Notes: generated by a model not told the origin, from the sequence alone. A DNA stretch of 50,820 nt from Promethearchaeota archaeon (GCA_016839745.1 JAEOTS010000001.1:1-50820); one strand, 5' to 3'; positions 34,761-43,160 are shown, numbered from the stretch's first letter. Program-made: numbers and translations.

Positions 34761-35744
34761 ATGATTATTTGTTCCAACTGTGGGACTACAAACAACGAAA
34801 CAAGCGGGCGTATTTGTAGAAAATGTGGAGCGTTACTTCCAATTTCTAATAAACCTCCAAGAATAAAGATTTCTCCGAAAAAAGCAGAAAAACCACATAT
34901 TAAGGAACAGAGAGCTCCACCTCAAAAAAAAGAAGCTAAGAAGAAAACTGTTGCTAAGCCAGAAATCTTAGATCTTCACGAAATTCCTCAACCTGAAAAT
35001 GAAAGCGAGGAAGATTTTTTAGAGGATGACATAGAAAGCGAGTTGGATGAAGCAAATGATCATGGTGAAATTTTACAAGAAATTAAACCACAACCTTTCA
35101 GAGGTTCAATTATAGCAGATAAAGGCGTTTATGGACATCCTCAGCAAACAAAAATATCAGCAGATTCAAAATCTGGAAAATCTCAAAGTGCTCTCATTTC
35201 TTCCCCCAATATCGAATCAACTCTTCTAAAACAGAAACAATTAGAAGAAGATATGACGAAGGTACTTTCTTTTCTCTCAAAAAAGATTACAGTAAAACCT
35301 CTGAAAACGCTTAAAAAAGACGAGAAAATTAAAGAGGAGCCAGAAAAGGTCATTCCTCCTTCAAGTATGAGCGAAATTTTAAAAGATCTTTTGAAATTGG
35401 ATTTACACATTGAAGCCTCTGCGATCATAAAGAACGATGGTACCATACTTGCTTCGGCAATTAGTTCGAGGATATCTGATTCTCTGTTTGCCACAATTGG
35501 CCAGAATTTATCCATGATTGGTAATGATATTATTAAAGGATTAAGTGCTGGAACTTTGTTGAACATTTCCATTAGGGGTTCTAATGGAGTTTTAGATCTT
35601 GCGCCTATTGGGTCCAAAGACACTAAGGGAGGTGATATGATTTTGATAATCCTTTCACACCCTCGAGTGAAGAGTGGAATCATACATTTCGCCGTATCTA
35701 TTGTAAGTAAACAAGTAAAACAGTACCTAGGATTATCAAAATAG
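34761..35744 (+). CDS. Zinc ribbon plus roadblock/LC7 domain protein
   Basis: 327 residues. N-terminal zinc ribbon with Cys4, Cys7, Cys19 and Cys22 (CSNCGT and CRKCGA). Residues about 30-200 are a long Lys/Glu/Pro-rich, probably disordered linker with some helical parts. Residues about 204-327 are a roadblock/LC7-like domain, beginning LKLDLHIEASAIIKNDGTILASAIS and containing GTLLNISIRGSNG and LIILSHPRV. This is the fold of MglB, LAMTOR2/3 and dynein LC7, which bind GTPases as dimers. Its position directly after the GTPase at 33666 suggests a GAP- or scaffold-like partnership; this is inference. Start ATG follows AGAAGAGATAAGTAAA. Confidence 0.85.
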   Translation: MIICSNCGTTNNETSGRICRKCGALLPISNKPPRIKISPKKAEKPHIKEQRAPPQKKEAKKKTVAKPEILDLHEIPQPENESEEDFLEDDIESELDEANDHGEILQEIKPQPFRGSIIADKGVYGHPQQTKISADSKSGKSQSALISSPNIESTLLKQKQLEEDMTKVLSFLSKKITVKPLKTLKKDEKIKEEPEKVIPPSSMSEILKDLLKLDLHIEASAIIKNDGTILASAISSRISDSLFATIGQNLSMIGNDIIKGLSAGTLLNISIRGSNGVLDLAPIGSKDTKGGDMILIILSHPRVKSGIIHFAVSIVSKQVKQYLGLSK

Positions 35745-35761
35745 AAAAAATTGGTTTATTT

Positions 35762-36559
35762 TTAGAGTAATTGTTTTTGAGCAATTATTTTTGAGATTTT
35801 TACTGTTTTAAAATATTGTAAATTAAACTGTAGTTCATGCAAAAAAGAATTTAAATTATGTATTCCCACAAGAGGAACAGAATTTTCATTAATCTTAATC
35901 CAATTAGGCTCTAATGTTACCATAATTGGAATTAGAGTAAACGGTAATCTTTTCCGAACGTTACAACTCATTCCTAATAGTCTCTGAATTAAATCCGAAA
36001 TTGTCTCAGGATTTTTTTTTAAAGCAACGACTCTTTGGTATTGTAAATTCGCAGCTTTATTCATAGCACCATAAGAATCTTTCCTTTTCCATTGTTTAGC
36101 GTCAATTATGAGTATATAACTTTGATAAATACCTATAACATCAATTTCGTACCGCTTTTGAGATGTTTCGTATTTCAGATTCGATCTATCAGAAAACCTA
36201 AAATTCTTAATTGTTCTAAAATTGTTTTGAGATAAAATCTCTTGAATTAAAGCTTCAAATCCGTCATAATTTAATAATATAGACAAATGATTAACATCTA
36301 ACTCTAAAAATTGAACACACCGAGTAATAAAGATAATTTTATTTATCACAATGTAATTAGTATAATTTCCTTTCTGAATAGAAATAAAATCAAACCTTTC
36401 TAAAAACTCGCGGAGTTTTAAATCACTAAAATTCTTGAAAAATTCAATTTCTGAAATTTCAAACCATAATTGGATTACCTCAGAATTTCCCTCCCTTAGA
36501 AGATTATAAATTTCTAAGAAAAATTGTTTTAGCGATGGAGTTGAAAATAAATCAGACAT
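35762..36559 (-). CDS. Protein with PD-(D/E)XK-like nuclease domain
   Basis: 265 residues. The N-terminal 90 residues are helical and of unknown type. From about 110 on, the segment RYEIDVIGIYQSYILIIDAKQWKR has the Glu-Ile-Asp...Asp-Ala-Lys spacing of a PD-(D/E)XK restriction-like nuclease core, followed by LQYQRVVAL, where such enzymes often have a helix. The catalytic set would be Asp in EID, Asp in DAK and the Lys. No methyltransferase partner is adjacent, so it is not a recognisable restriction system. It converges on the roadblock gene, 17 bases from its stop. Confidence 0.7.
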   Translation of the reverse strand: MSDLFSTPSLKQFFLEIYNLLREGNSEVIQLWFEISEIEFFKNFSDLKLREFLERFDFISIQKGNYTNYIVINKIIFITRCVQFLELDVNHLSILLNYDGFEALIQEILSQNNFRTIKNFRFSDRSNLKYETSQKRYEIDVIGIYQSYILIIDAKQWKRKDSYGAMNKAANLQYQRVVALKKNPETISDLIQRLLGMSCNVRKRLPFTLIPIMVTLEPNWIKINENSVPLVGIHNLNSFLHELQFNLQYFKTVKISKIIAQKQLL

Positions 36560-36628
36560 AATCCAATTTATGCTAATGTTCTAAAATAAATGAAGGAGAG
36601 CAATGATATAATGATTAATTATCAGAAC

Positions 36629-37054
36629 TCAATTAGAATTATCTGAACTTTCAATTAATTTTTTAACTTCATTATATTCGTCTATAACTCCTGTGTAAAT
36701 GAATTCTTTAAATTCTTCCACATCGTTACAATCTGCTATTTTTTCCTCTAAATCTTTATAGGGAAATCCTATTCTTGTATTCTGTAGACGCGCAATTTCG
36801 AAACCAAATTTTGACAGCGAATAACTAACTAACTCTCTTATGAGAGGTGCTGTTAATATTTTAAGATTGGACGATGTTATAAAGCGAAAAACATCAATAG
36901 TTATTTTTTCGGCATCTTGCTCAGAAAGATCCGTTTCTTTAAGCAATGAGATGTAAATTCGATTGGGATCAAATTTATCTTTTTTCACGATCCCCGATTT
37001 TTTATCTTTAAAGAGCACTTCTGGTAACGAATCATAAATTTTTTCTTCAAACAT
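36629..37054 (-). CDS. Standalone ATP-cone domain protein
   Basis: About 141 residues. The core (about 20-105) resembles ATP-cone domains that control ribonucleotide reductases: VKKDKFDPNRIYISLLKE, the middle SEQDAEKITIDVFRFI, and APLIRELVSYSLSKFGFEIARLQN. After it, IGFPYKDLEEKI is like sequences next to the cone in archaeal NrdD. Here no reductase domain follows, so it may be a separate nucleotide sensor. ATG at 37054 follows GGAG with a 5-base spacer and is preferred to the ATG at 37072. Confidence 0.75.
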   Translation of the reverse strand: MFEEKIYDSLPEVLFKDKKSGIVKKDKFDPNRIYISLLKETDLSEQDAEKITIDVFRFITSSNLKILTAPLIRELVSYSLSKFGFEIARLQNTRIGFPYKDLEEKIADCNDVEEFKEFIYTGVIDEYNEVKKLIESSDNSN

Positions 37055-37434
37055 TTTTTCTCCAACATGCAAGACGAAATTGTTTATTTGATGATAATAA
37101 TTAAGAAAGTAATCATTCTCAATAAAAGCAATTATTAATTTTTTATTAATTCTAATTAAATACTAGGAGAATAGTACTCTAAGAATTTACTAGTTTATTT
37201 CAGGGATTACCATTAGTTTAAGATTGCTTTTCTAATTTTATTAGGATTGTTTGTTATTTTTAAAAAATAAAGATTTAATTAAAAATTCTTTTTTAATATA
37301 TTAGAATAATATAATATTTTAAATCAGTTTAGAAGAATTAGGAAAAGTAGAATTATATCTTTTGATTTAAAAGCCGCGAATCATTGCTTACTTTCTTTTA
37401 AATCTATAGGAATATCAAGGGATTTCATAGAATT
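37055..37434. other. Intergenic region, 380 bases, divergent promoters
   Basis: Very AT-rich spacer between the ATP-cone gene and the second GTPase fusion, which point away from each other. Several T/A-rich tracts could serve as TATA boxes. I see no RNA gene, repeat or coding ORF. Confidence 0.6.
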
Positions 37435-38847
37435 ATGTCAAAAACAAAGAACAATATAATCAAGTCAATCGTTTTAAGTTTGTTTGATGACGATGGACCA
37501 ACGCCAAAAATATATTGGCCAGAAATGATGGATGAATCTTCGAGGCTATTGATTGCTATGAAAACTATTTCCCTATTGATGGGCGATACGGTATATCAAA
37601 ATGGCACTTCCACTGAAGATGTAAATTATTTTGGAATTTTGCCTTTTCCAGATTTAAAATTAAACGGTTTAACTTACTTTTTCTTAATATTGGATCCAAC
37701 AGCTCGTGGGAATGCTAAAGCAGCGACTATAACTGTTTTGATTGATGAAGACGATCGTGTTTTTTTCTACGAAAACATGAAATACCTAAGAATTATAATA
37801 GATAGTGCAGCTTCAAAGGTTCAAACGGCGAAAACTCTTGACGAAAATCAAGTTATAATGGACGAATTAAAAGGAGAATTGTTCGAATTTACTAGCGAAA
37901 TAAAAGACCCCTTTTCATTAAAGCGTCAAATTAAGATTCTTATGACCGGTTTAGATCGCGCGGGAAAAACTAGTTTTCTTCATGCCGTTAAAAAGAGATA
38001 CTCTAAAATTATTAAAACGCTTCCAACGAAAGGAGTAGCGAGAAGTGAAGAGAAAATTTTTGATGAACAAAATTCAACCATATCAGTATGGGATCTTGGA
38101 GGTCAAAAAACTTATCGAGAAAAATTTCTTGAACAACGAAAGGTATACTTATACAACGTAGATTTACTCTTTTATTTTATAGATGTTCAAGACTCTTCAC
38201 GAATTAACGAATCTGTCGATTTATTCAGTAAAGTAATAGATTCACTTATAGAATTAGAAGAATTTCCTCCAATTGTTGTATGTCTAAATAAATGCGATCC
38301 AGACATAAAGAAATCAGGAGATATTAGAGCTAATATTAACGCTATTATTGAAAAAATTAATGAAGTCTCTAAGCGGTTTTTCATAAAAATTTTTGAAACC
38401 TCTATCTTCGATGGATTTTCGTTAATATCTGCTTATTCCTACGGATTATCGCAATTATCTCCTAATAGAGAATTGTTCGAGAATCAATTGAAGCATTTTG
38501 CTAAGAAAATCAACTCAGATGCAATACTTTTACTTAACGAAAATGGAATAATATTATCGAATTTCTCTAGAATCGGCATTTCTGAAAAGGTTTTTGAAAT
38601 CTCTGCTCCACATTTTCAAACTCTATACAAAACATTTAAGGAATTTAAATTGCTCAAGCAAGATTTCCTAATTTCTTCAGGAATAACTGACGAATCAAAA
38701 AAAATAATATTTAAAAGGATTACAGTTGAAAAATACAACCTATATTTATTGATGTTTATGGAAAAAGACTTAAATCTAGATAAGATTGAAAAATTTTTAC
38801 CTAAATTTTCAAAAAATCTTAACGATTTAATTCAAACCTATATCTAA
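37435..38847 (+). CDS. Single-chain longin - Arf/Rag-like GTPase - roadblock protein, second copy
   Basis: 470 residues with the same order as the gene at 29429: longin-like domain (about 1-130, IIKSIVLSLFDDDGPTPK, ILPFPDLKLNGLTYFF), linker, G domain and C-terminal roadblock-like domain (about 350-470, SDAILLLNENGIILSNF). G motifs: GLDRAGKTS (172-180), PTKG (197-200), WDLGGQ (219-224) and an intact NKCD (285-288). Compared with the 503-residue paralogue the specificity motif is complete. The two proteins are clearly homologous over their full length but well diverged. They could form heterodimers through their outer domains, as Rag proteins do. Confidence 0.9.
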   Translation: MSKTKNNIIKSIVLSLFDDDGPTPKIYWPEMMDESSRLLIAMKTISLLMGDTVYQNGTSTEDVNYFGILPFPDLKLNGLTYFFLILDPTARGNAKAATITVLIDEDDRVFFYENMKYLRIIIDSAASKVQTAKTLDENQVIMDELKGELFEFTSEIKDPFSLKRQIKILMTGLDRAGKTSFLHAVKKRYSKIIKTLPTKGVARSEEKIFDEQNSTISVWDLGGQKTYREKFLEQRKVYLYNVDLLFYFIDVQDSSRINESVDLFSKVIDSLIELEEFPPIVVCLNKCDPDIKKSGDIRANINAIIEKINEVSKRFFIKIFETSIFDGFSLISAYSYGLSQLSPNRELFENQLKHFAKKINSDAILLLNENGIILSNFSRIGISEKVFEISAPHFQTLYKTFKEFKLLKQDFLISSGITDESKKIIFKRITVEKYNLYLLMFMEKDLNLDKIEKFLPKFSKNLNDLIQTYI

Positions 38848-38862
38848 TAACTTAAAAAAATA

Positions 38863-40128
38863 CTAATAATTTGAGTAGCTAGTCTCTTTAAATCTCTTTT
38901 TCCTACTCCGTCTGATTAAGATTGTTATTCCAATGGCAAGAACTGCAAGTATCACACCAATTATTATGAGAACAATAATTTCTGGAGCAATTAGATTAAC
39001 ACCTATTACACTCACTTTGAAGCTATATTCATAATCAAATACTGATGTAACATATGAGACAATACACGGATGAGGAAATTCGCTCGTATCATTTAGTTGA
39101 GGAATAGAAAACCAAGCTCCAACATTAAAATTGAAACGCATATAATCTATGTGATTAAAATAGTTGGTTTGTTCATCCCAAGTAGGATCACATGCAATCC
39201 ATCCTATGTTTGGAACATAGTATTCAACCCACGCATGTCCTAAAATATTAGATGGCTTACTTGAACTTGAATAAAAATTCCACTCTTGACCGATATAGGG
39301 TTTCGTAGAAGCAACGTTAGAAATAACAAAACCAGTAACTTTGCGTGCTGGTATTCCTTGACATCGTAAGAGTGTAATCATTAAACTAGAATATTCGCTA
39401 CAATCGCCCATTTGATTTTCGTAAGCCCATTTAGCTCCTTTCTCTTGATCGGGAAGACTACCATTGTATTCTAAGTGATCAACAACCCAATCACAAATTT
39501 TTTGAGCTTTAACCACAGGATTATCGCTGGGATTAACAATACTATAAGAGGTAGCATTTATGTTAAAATCGTTTTTTTCGTAGTAAGTTTCGGAGTTATT
39601 ACAATATAACGCAAAAATCTCATCAGAAGTATCATAAACACCTATTTCTGATGAATCAATATTGTTAAAGAAGACTTCATTTAATTTAACCCGGTATTTT
39701 TGATTTAAAGTAATTGTTTCACTTGGTAAAAGATTAGAAGCATTAAAAACATCGTAGGTATTGTTAAATCTATCTCTATATATGAATGGAGTAGTATCAC
39801 TGCCAGTTATACTACTATACTGTAATTCACTTTCTTGATATGGTCCCGAATATTGAGTTAAAGAGGAATTTGGATGACGATCGTTTAACCTTGAAAACTT
39901 AAACCAGTAATCAGGGTTAATCCCCGCTGAATGCGTTAATGTAAAGTTTATTTCCACACTGTATGTAACGCTTTGAGGAATTTCATAATTTGAAACCCCA
40001 ATACTAGATTTAATCGCTATTGCTGTAAATTTTAATTGATTTGGGGCTGCTATAACCATCGAAAACGGTAAGACAATAAGAGGAAATAATATTACGATTA
40101 GAATAAATGTAAATTTTAATGATCTCAT
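38863..40128 (-). CDS. Membrane-anchored transglutaminase-like cysteine protein
   Basis: 421 residues. Signal peptide about 1-28, an extracellular beta-rich region, then a transglutaminase-like domain at about 200-340 with the catalytic triad Cys243 (MGDCSEYSS), His298 (LGHAWVEYYV) and Asp314 (IACDPTWDE). A membrane helix at about 378-405 is followed by a basic tail, RRSRKKRFK. The enzyme would sit outside the membrane and act on peptide bonds or amides of surface proteins; many archaeal members are thought to be proteases. Many Asn-x-Ser/Thr sites suggest N-glycosylation. It is convergent with the GTPase fusion, 15 bases apart. Confidence 0.9.
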   Translation of the reverse strand: MRSLKFTFILIVILFPLIVLPFSMVIAAPNQLKFTAIAIKSSIGVSNYEIPQSVTYSVEINFTLTHSAGINPDYWFKFSRLNDRHPNSSLTQYSGPYQESELQYSSITGSDTTPFIYRDRFNNTYDVFNASNLLPSETITLNQKYRVKLNEVFFNNIDSSEIGVYDTSDEIFALYCNNSETYYEKNDFNINATSYSIVNPSDNPVVKAQKICDWVVDHLEYNGSLPDQEKGAKWAYENQMGDCSEYSSLMITLLRCQGIPARKVTGFVISNVASTKPYIGQEWNFYSSSSKPSNILGHAWVEYYVPNIGWIACDPTWDEQTNYFNHIDYMRFNFNVGAWFSIPQLNDTSEFPHPCIVSYVTSVFDYEYSFKVSVIGVNLIAPEIIVLIIIGVILAVLAIGITILIRRSRKKRFKETSYSNY

Positions 40129-40280
40129 AATAAATAAAACCTAACCCTAATTTCTACTACAATAATAAAAATCTCTCTTTTTAATTCTTCTGGTATTTTT
40201 ATTAAAAAAGAACATTATTAAGACAGAATTTTTATTATGGTAGTAATTAAAATTTGTGATAATACTAAGGGTAAGGTACT

Positions 40281-40922
40281 ATTATCTACAAGATTTTTCT
40301 AATTGATAGCGACAATGGAATTTCTCTTTTAGAAGCTACTTTTAAATCTTTAAAGGAGGATAATAAAAGTAAAGATGTCATTCCTGGTTTCTTTAATGAA
40401 ATCAATGATATAATTGATAAAATACAGGATGCTATGGTAAAAGGTAGTAATAGAGAAGACATGACAAGAATTGTAGAATCTGAAAATTCAACTATTATTA
40501 TTATCTATCATCTACTTTCAAGAATATTATTTTGTTCAATCTCTGACCCTGATGACGATGTAGATAAAACAATTGAAGTAATTCATAAAATTTCGAGTCG
40601 GTTTTGGAAAAAACATCAATCAGACATAAAAATGTTTCGAACAACATCGCAGAAATCTCGTTTTCAAACAATTATTGCTGATATTGAAAACATATGTCAA
40701 GGGGGCAAAATAGCAGAGGTCTTTCCTAAATTATTAGTAGTGAAGAAAGTTTTAGAAAAGATAATGTCAATGGGAATGATAAACGAGGAAGATTTCCAAG
40801 TTGCTTTAAGATGCACTGGTGAAGCCTCCCCGTTAAGAATAGCAAGAATGATAGCCAAACCTCGCAACGATGTAAATATTGTATTAAAAAAATTAGAAGA
40901 ATTAGATATTGTAAGTTTTTAA
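40281..40922 (+). CDS. Longin-like domain plus wHTH protein, probable ATT start
   Basis: 213 residues in this model. The N-terminal part reads IYKIFLIDSDNGISLLEATFK, a longin-type first strand and turn, then FFNEINDIIDKIQDAM (helix), IIIYHLLSRILFCSIS (central strands) and DDDVDKTIEVIHKISSRFWKKHQ (last helix). The C-terminal 60 residues look like a winged helix (SPLRIARMIAKPRNDVNIVLKKLEELDIV). The first ATG in this frame (40434) would delete the first half of the longin fold. Upstream the frame is open to a TAA at 40272 and contains only ATT/ATC codons; ATT at 40281, just after AAGGT, gives a normal start. The same longin-wHTH pair forms the cytosolic tail of the giant protein at 45418. Confidence 0.75.
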   Translation: MIYKIFLIDSDNGISLLEATFKSLKEDNKSKDVIPGFFNEINDIIDKIQDAMVKGSNREDMTRIVESENSTIIIIYHLLSRILFCSISDPDDDVDKTIEVIHKISSRFWKKHQSDIKMFRTTSQKSRFQTIIADIENICQGGKIAEVFPKLLVVKKVLEKIMSMGMINEEDFQVALRCTGEASPLRIARMIAKPRNDVNIVLKKLEELDIVSF

Positions 40923-41084
40923 TTATAACAATTTTATCGTCTAAGCTTCTCCTTTAAATATAAAATAAACTTGCCTTAAAAACAATCTTTAAACTTAATA
41001 TCAAAGGATATTGAAATAGAAAAAAATAAAAGTCTTCTAAATTTATCTCATTTACCTTGTAATGAACTTGGTGACTCTTTGATT

Positions 41085-41690
41085 ATGGAAAATAATAAAA
41101 TTATCGTAGCGATGGCAATATCCCCAGCAAAAGATGCTCATCTACGCAATGGGAAAGGATTTTCTTTGTTGGAAATAAAAGAAGCTGGTAAAACAGTGGA
41201 ATTATTAAGAGAATTAAATATAAATATCGATTTCTTCAGGAAATCTAAACACAAAGCTAACATTGAAGCGCTAAAAAAATTAAAACTAGATAGCAAAACG
41301 AGGAAAAAAAAGAAACCTTACGAGTTTAAAGAAAAGAAAAGAACGCCATTCAAACCAAAACAAGAAAAAGCGAGAAAGAAACCCGCTAAAGTGAAAAAAG
41401 TAACGCAAGAACCTAAAGCTATAAAAAAGGCACCACCTCCAAAGAAAGAGAAGGTTAAAAAAGAACCAAAACCAGCAAAGAAGGAATTGTCAACAACCGA
41501 AACGACAAAGTTAACTTCTTTATCAGGTTTGGGTCCTACGACCGCGAAAAAATTTGAAGAACTTGGAGTAAGTTGCGTTGAAGAGCTTGTCAATGAGGAT
41601 CCTGCAGAATTAGCGTCTTTAATTAAAGGAGTATCTGAAGAACGAATAGCAAATTGGATCAATGAATGCAAAGAATTGTTAAATAAATGA
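41085..41690 (+). CDS. rpl13e: Ribosomal protein eL13 (L13e) with basic linker and helix-hairpin-helix domain
   Basis: 201 residues. Residues about 15-68 match ribosomal protein eL13: NGKGFSLLEIKEAGKTVELL corresponds to the GRGFSLEELRVAGI core, followed by NINIDFFRKSKHKANIEALKKLK. Residues 70-138 are an extreme Lys/Pro-rich linker. Residues about 142-201 form a helix-hairpin-helix domain (LSGLGPTTAKKFEELGVSCVEELV), a fold that binds nucleic acid. eL13 is a large-subunit protein of eukaryotes and some archaea. The added tail suggests extra rRNA contact. Start ATG at 41085 follows GGTGACTC; a TTG two codons upstream is less likely. Confidence 0.82.
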   Translation: MENNKIIVAMAISPAKDAHLRNGKGFSLLEIKEAGKTVELLRELNINIDFFRKSKHKANIEALKKLKLDSKTRKKKKPYEFKEKKRTPFKPKQEKARKKPAKVKKVTQEPKAIKKAPPPKKEKVKKEPKPAKKELSTTETTKLTSLSGLGPTTAKKFEELGVSCVEELVNEDPAELASLIKGVSEERIANWINECKELLNK

Positions 41691-41735
41691 TATCCTAACT
41701 ATTTTTTATAAATTATATCAATACGCGATTTGGCA

Positions 41736-42230
41736 ATGGAGTATAATTACTACAGTTACGAAAAGCCGGAAGGTAAAATAGAGGTTCAAAAATTACCTAT
41801 ATGGTTTAAAGAGGTAAAATTTGAGGGCAACGAAATGGAAGGCAATATAACTCTTCATTCTCAAAACGATTACGACGAGATTTATGGTTCTAACGCCAAA
41901 ATGGACATCTCTTGGGAAAAAAGATATAGAAATACTTTGTATCATGGGAAGGAAGTACAAAAATCAATCGAGCTATATAATGCCCTTGACTTCGTTATTA
42001 CTCAAAGAGAAAATACTTGGCTTCTTTCGCATGAGTTTGTGTCTTGGTTTGGACAAAGAACAAAAATGATTAGGAAACGATATTACCGAGAGAAATGTAT
42101 CCATGGAATTTTCTACTGCGATATAACTGAACGCTTAATTAATATTCATATTAATGTTATTGATAAACATTACGAAAATTTCAAACCTTTTATAGTAAAA
42201 TCCCTTACTACATTTGTTTGTCACAAGTAG
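41736..42230 (+). CDS. Hypothetical protein, 164 aa
   Basis: An aromatic-rich, soluble protein (many Tyr, Trp, Phe) without signal peptide or membrane segment. The pattern of short strands (IEVQKLPIWFKEVKFEG, MEGNITLHS) suggests a beta-rich N-terminal half, and a helical part near CIHGIFYCDITERL. I recognise no family. It follows the eL13 gene by 45 bases and could be cotranscribed. ATG at 41736 is preferred; a TTG lies two codons upstream. Confidence 0.65.
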   Translation: MEYNYYSYEKPEGKIEVQKLPIWFKEVKFEGNEMEGNITLHSQNDYDEIYGSNAKMDISWEKRYRNTLYHGKEVQKSIELYNALDFVITQRENTWLLSHEFVSWFGQRTKMIRKRYYREKCIHGIFYCDITERLINIHINVIDKHYENFKPFIVKSLTTFVCHK

Positions 42231-42241
42231 ACTTAATTGCT

Positions 42242-42997
42242 TTATGTTTTTTCTTTAACGACTTTTTGTGTTAAAATAAAGAAATTATCTTTTCGATTAG
42301 GACCACCCTTCTTTGATATTACCCTGATTATATAGATTTTCAACAAGTTCTTTATTTCCTTAAGAGAAAAAAAGTGGTAATACCTATTATAAGTAATATT
42401 CTTATTCGAAATGGTCCAAGGGATGTATTTATCTCCATATTCTATCAAACCTAGATTTTCTTGAATTTTGTCATATTTTGATATAAAAAATCTTTTAATC
42501 CTATCATTAATGAAATAGAATCGATATTTTTTTTGATATCGACGCCACACTGTAAGGACAAAAAATCCATTATTTTTTAAGATACTATAGAGTTGGGACA
42601 TAATATCATTTCGGTGGTTGTCTCTTCTTATGTGATGAATTGTAGCAATTGAAAATATGTTTTTAATGGCGTTAGGTCTCAAAGGTAAAAATTTTACATC
42701 GCTAAGAATTATATTGACAGATTTAGGATTAAATTTCGATTTAATGTTTTGTTCCTCTAATCTATTTCGCGCTAATCTTAAAAGTTCTATAGAGTTATCT
42801 ATAGCAACTAATTTACTATTAGAATGTAGAAATAAATCGAAATTTCTGCCATTTGCACATCCTAAATCAAGATTAGTACCATGAAAGTGAATTCCTTTAT
42901 CAGCTAGCTCCCTTAGAAAAATTTCTAAATCTTTCCAATGATAACGTCGCTTATTATGATAATCGTTTGCGAAAAAATCGTAGGAATTTTTTTCCAT
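42242..42997 (-). CDS. Trm9/ALKBH8-like tRNA methyltransferase
   Basis: 251-residue class I SAM methyltransferase. SAM-binding motif I is LDLGCANGRNFDLF (about residues 38-51), and the next strand ends with an acidic residue (KLVAID). The IATIHHI motif and the late YGDKYIPWTISNKN-YNRYYHFFSLKEI segment match the Trm9/ALKBH8/KIAA1456 group, which methylates the carboxymethyl group at wobble uridine 34 in tRNA. The Trm112 partner is not in the window. In eukaryotes this enzyme completes mcm5U; the archaeal role is inferred. No signal peptide. It is convergent with the gene at 41736. Confidence 0.85.
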   Translation of the reverse strand: MEKNSYDFFANDYHNKRRYHWKDLEIFLRELADKGIHFHGTNLDLGCANGRNFDLFLHSNSKLVAIDNSIELLRLARNRLEEQNIKSKFNPKSVNIILSDVKFLPLRPNAIKNIFSIATIHHIRRDNHRNDIMSQLYSILKNNGFFVLTVWRRYQKKYRFYFINDRIKRFFISKYDKIQENLGLIEYGDKYIPWTISNKNITYNRYYHFFSLKEIKNLLKIYIIRVISKKGGPNRKDNFFILTQKVVKEKT

Positions 42998-43160
42998 AGT
43001 TTAATTTATGACTGATTTTTTAATTTATAAAATTTTATTAATATAAATATTATAACGAATTATTCACTATTTAGGAAGGAATAACTAAAAAAATTAAGAT
43101 TATCTAATTTATTAAATTTTGAACTTATCTACAGAGTTATTATAATCACACGAGAGTAAA

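Noticed and set aside
38863..40128. Transglutaminase protein as a second archaeosortase substrate
   Set aside because: It has a membrane helix and a basic tail, but the cytosolic tail is long and no IPGY-like motif precedes the helix. It is probably an ordinary single-pass anchor.
40237..40302. Short upstream ORF (ATG at 40237) as a frameshifted N-terminus of the longin-wHTH gene
   Set aside because: It is in another frame, ends after 21 codons and does not resemble longin sequence; the continuous frame with ATT start explains the data better.
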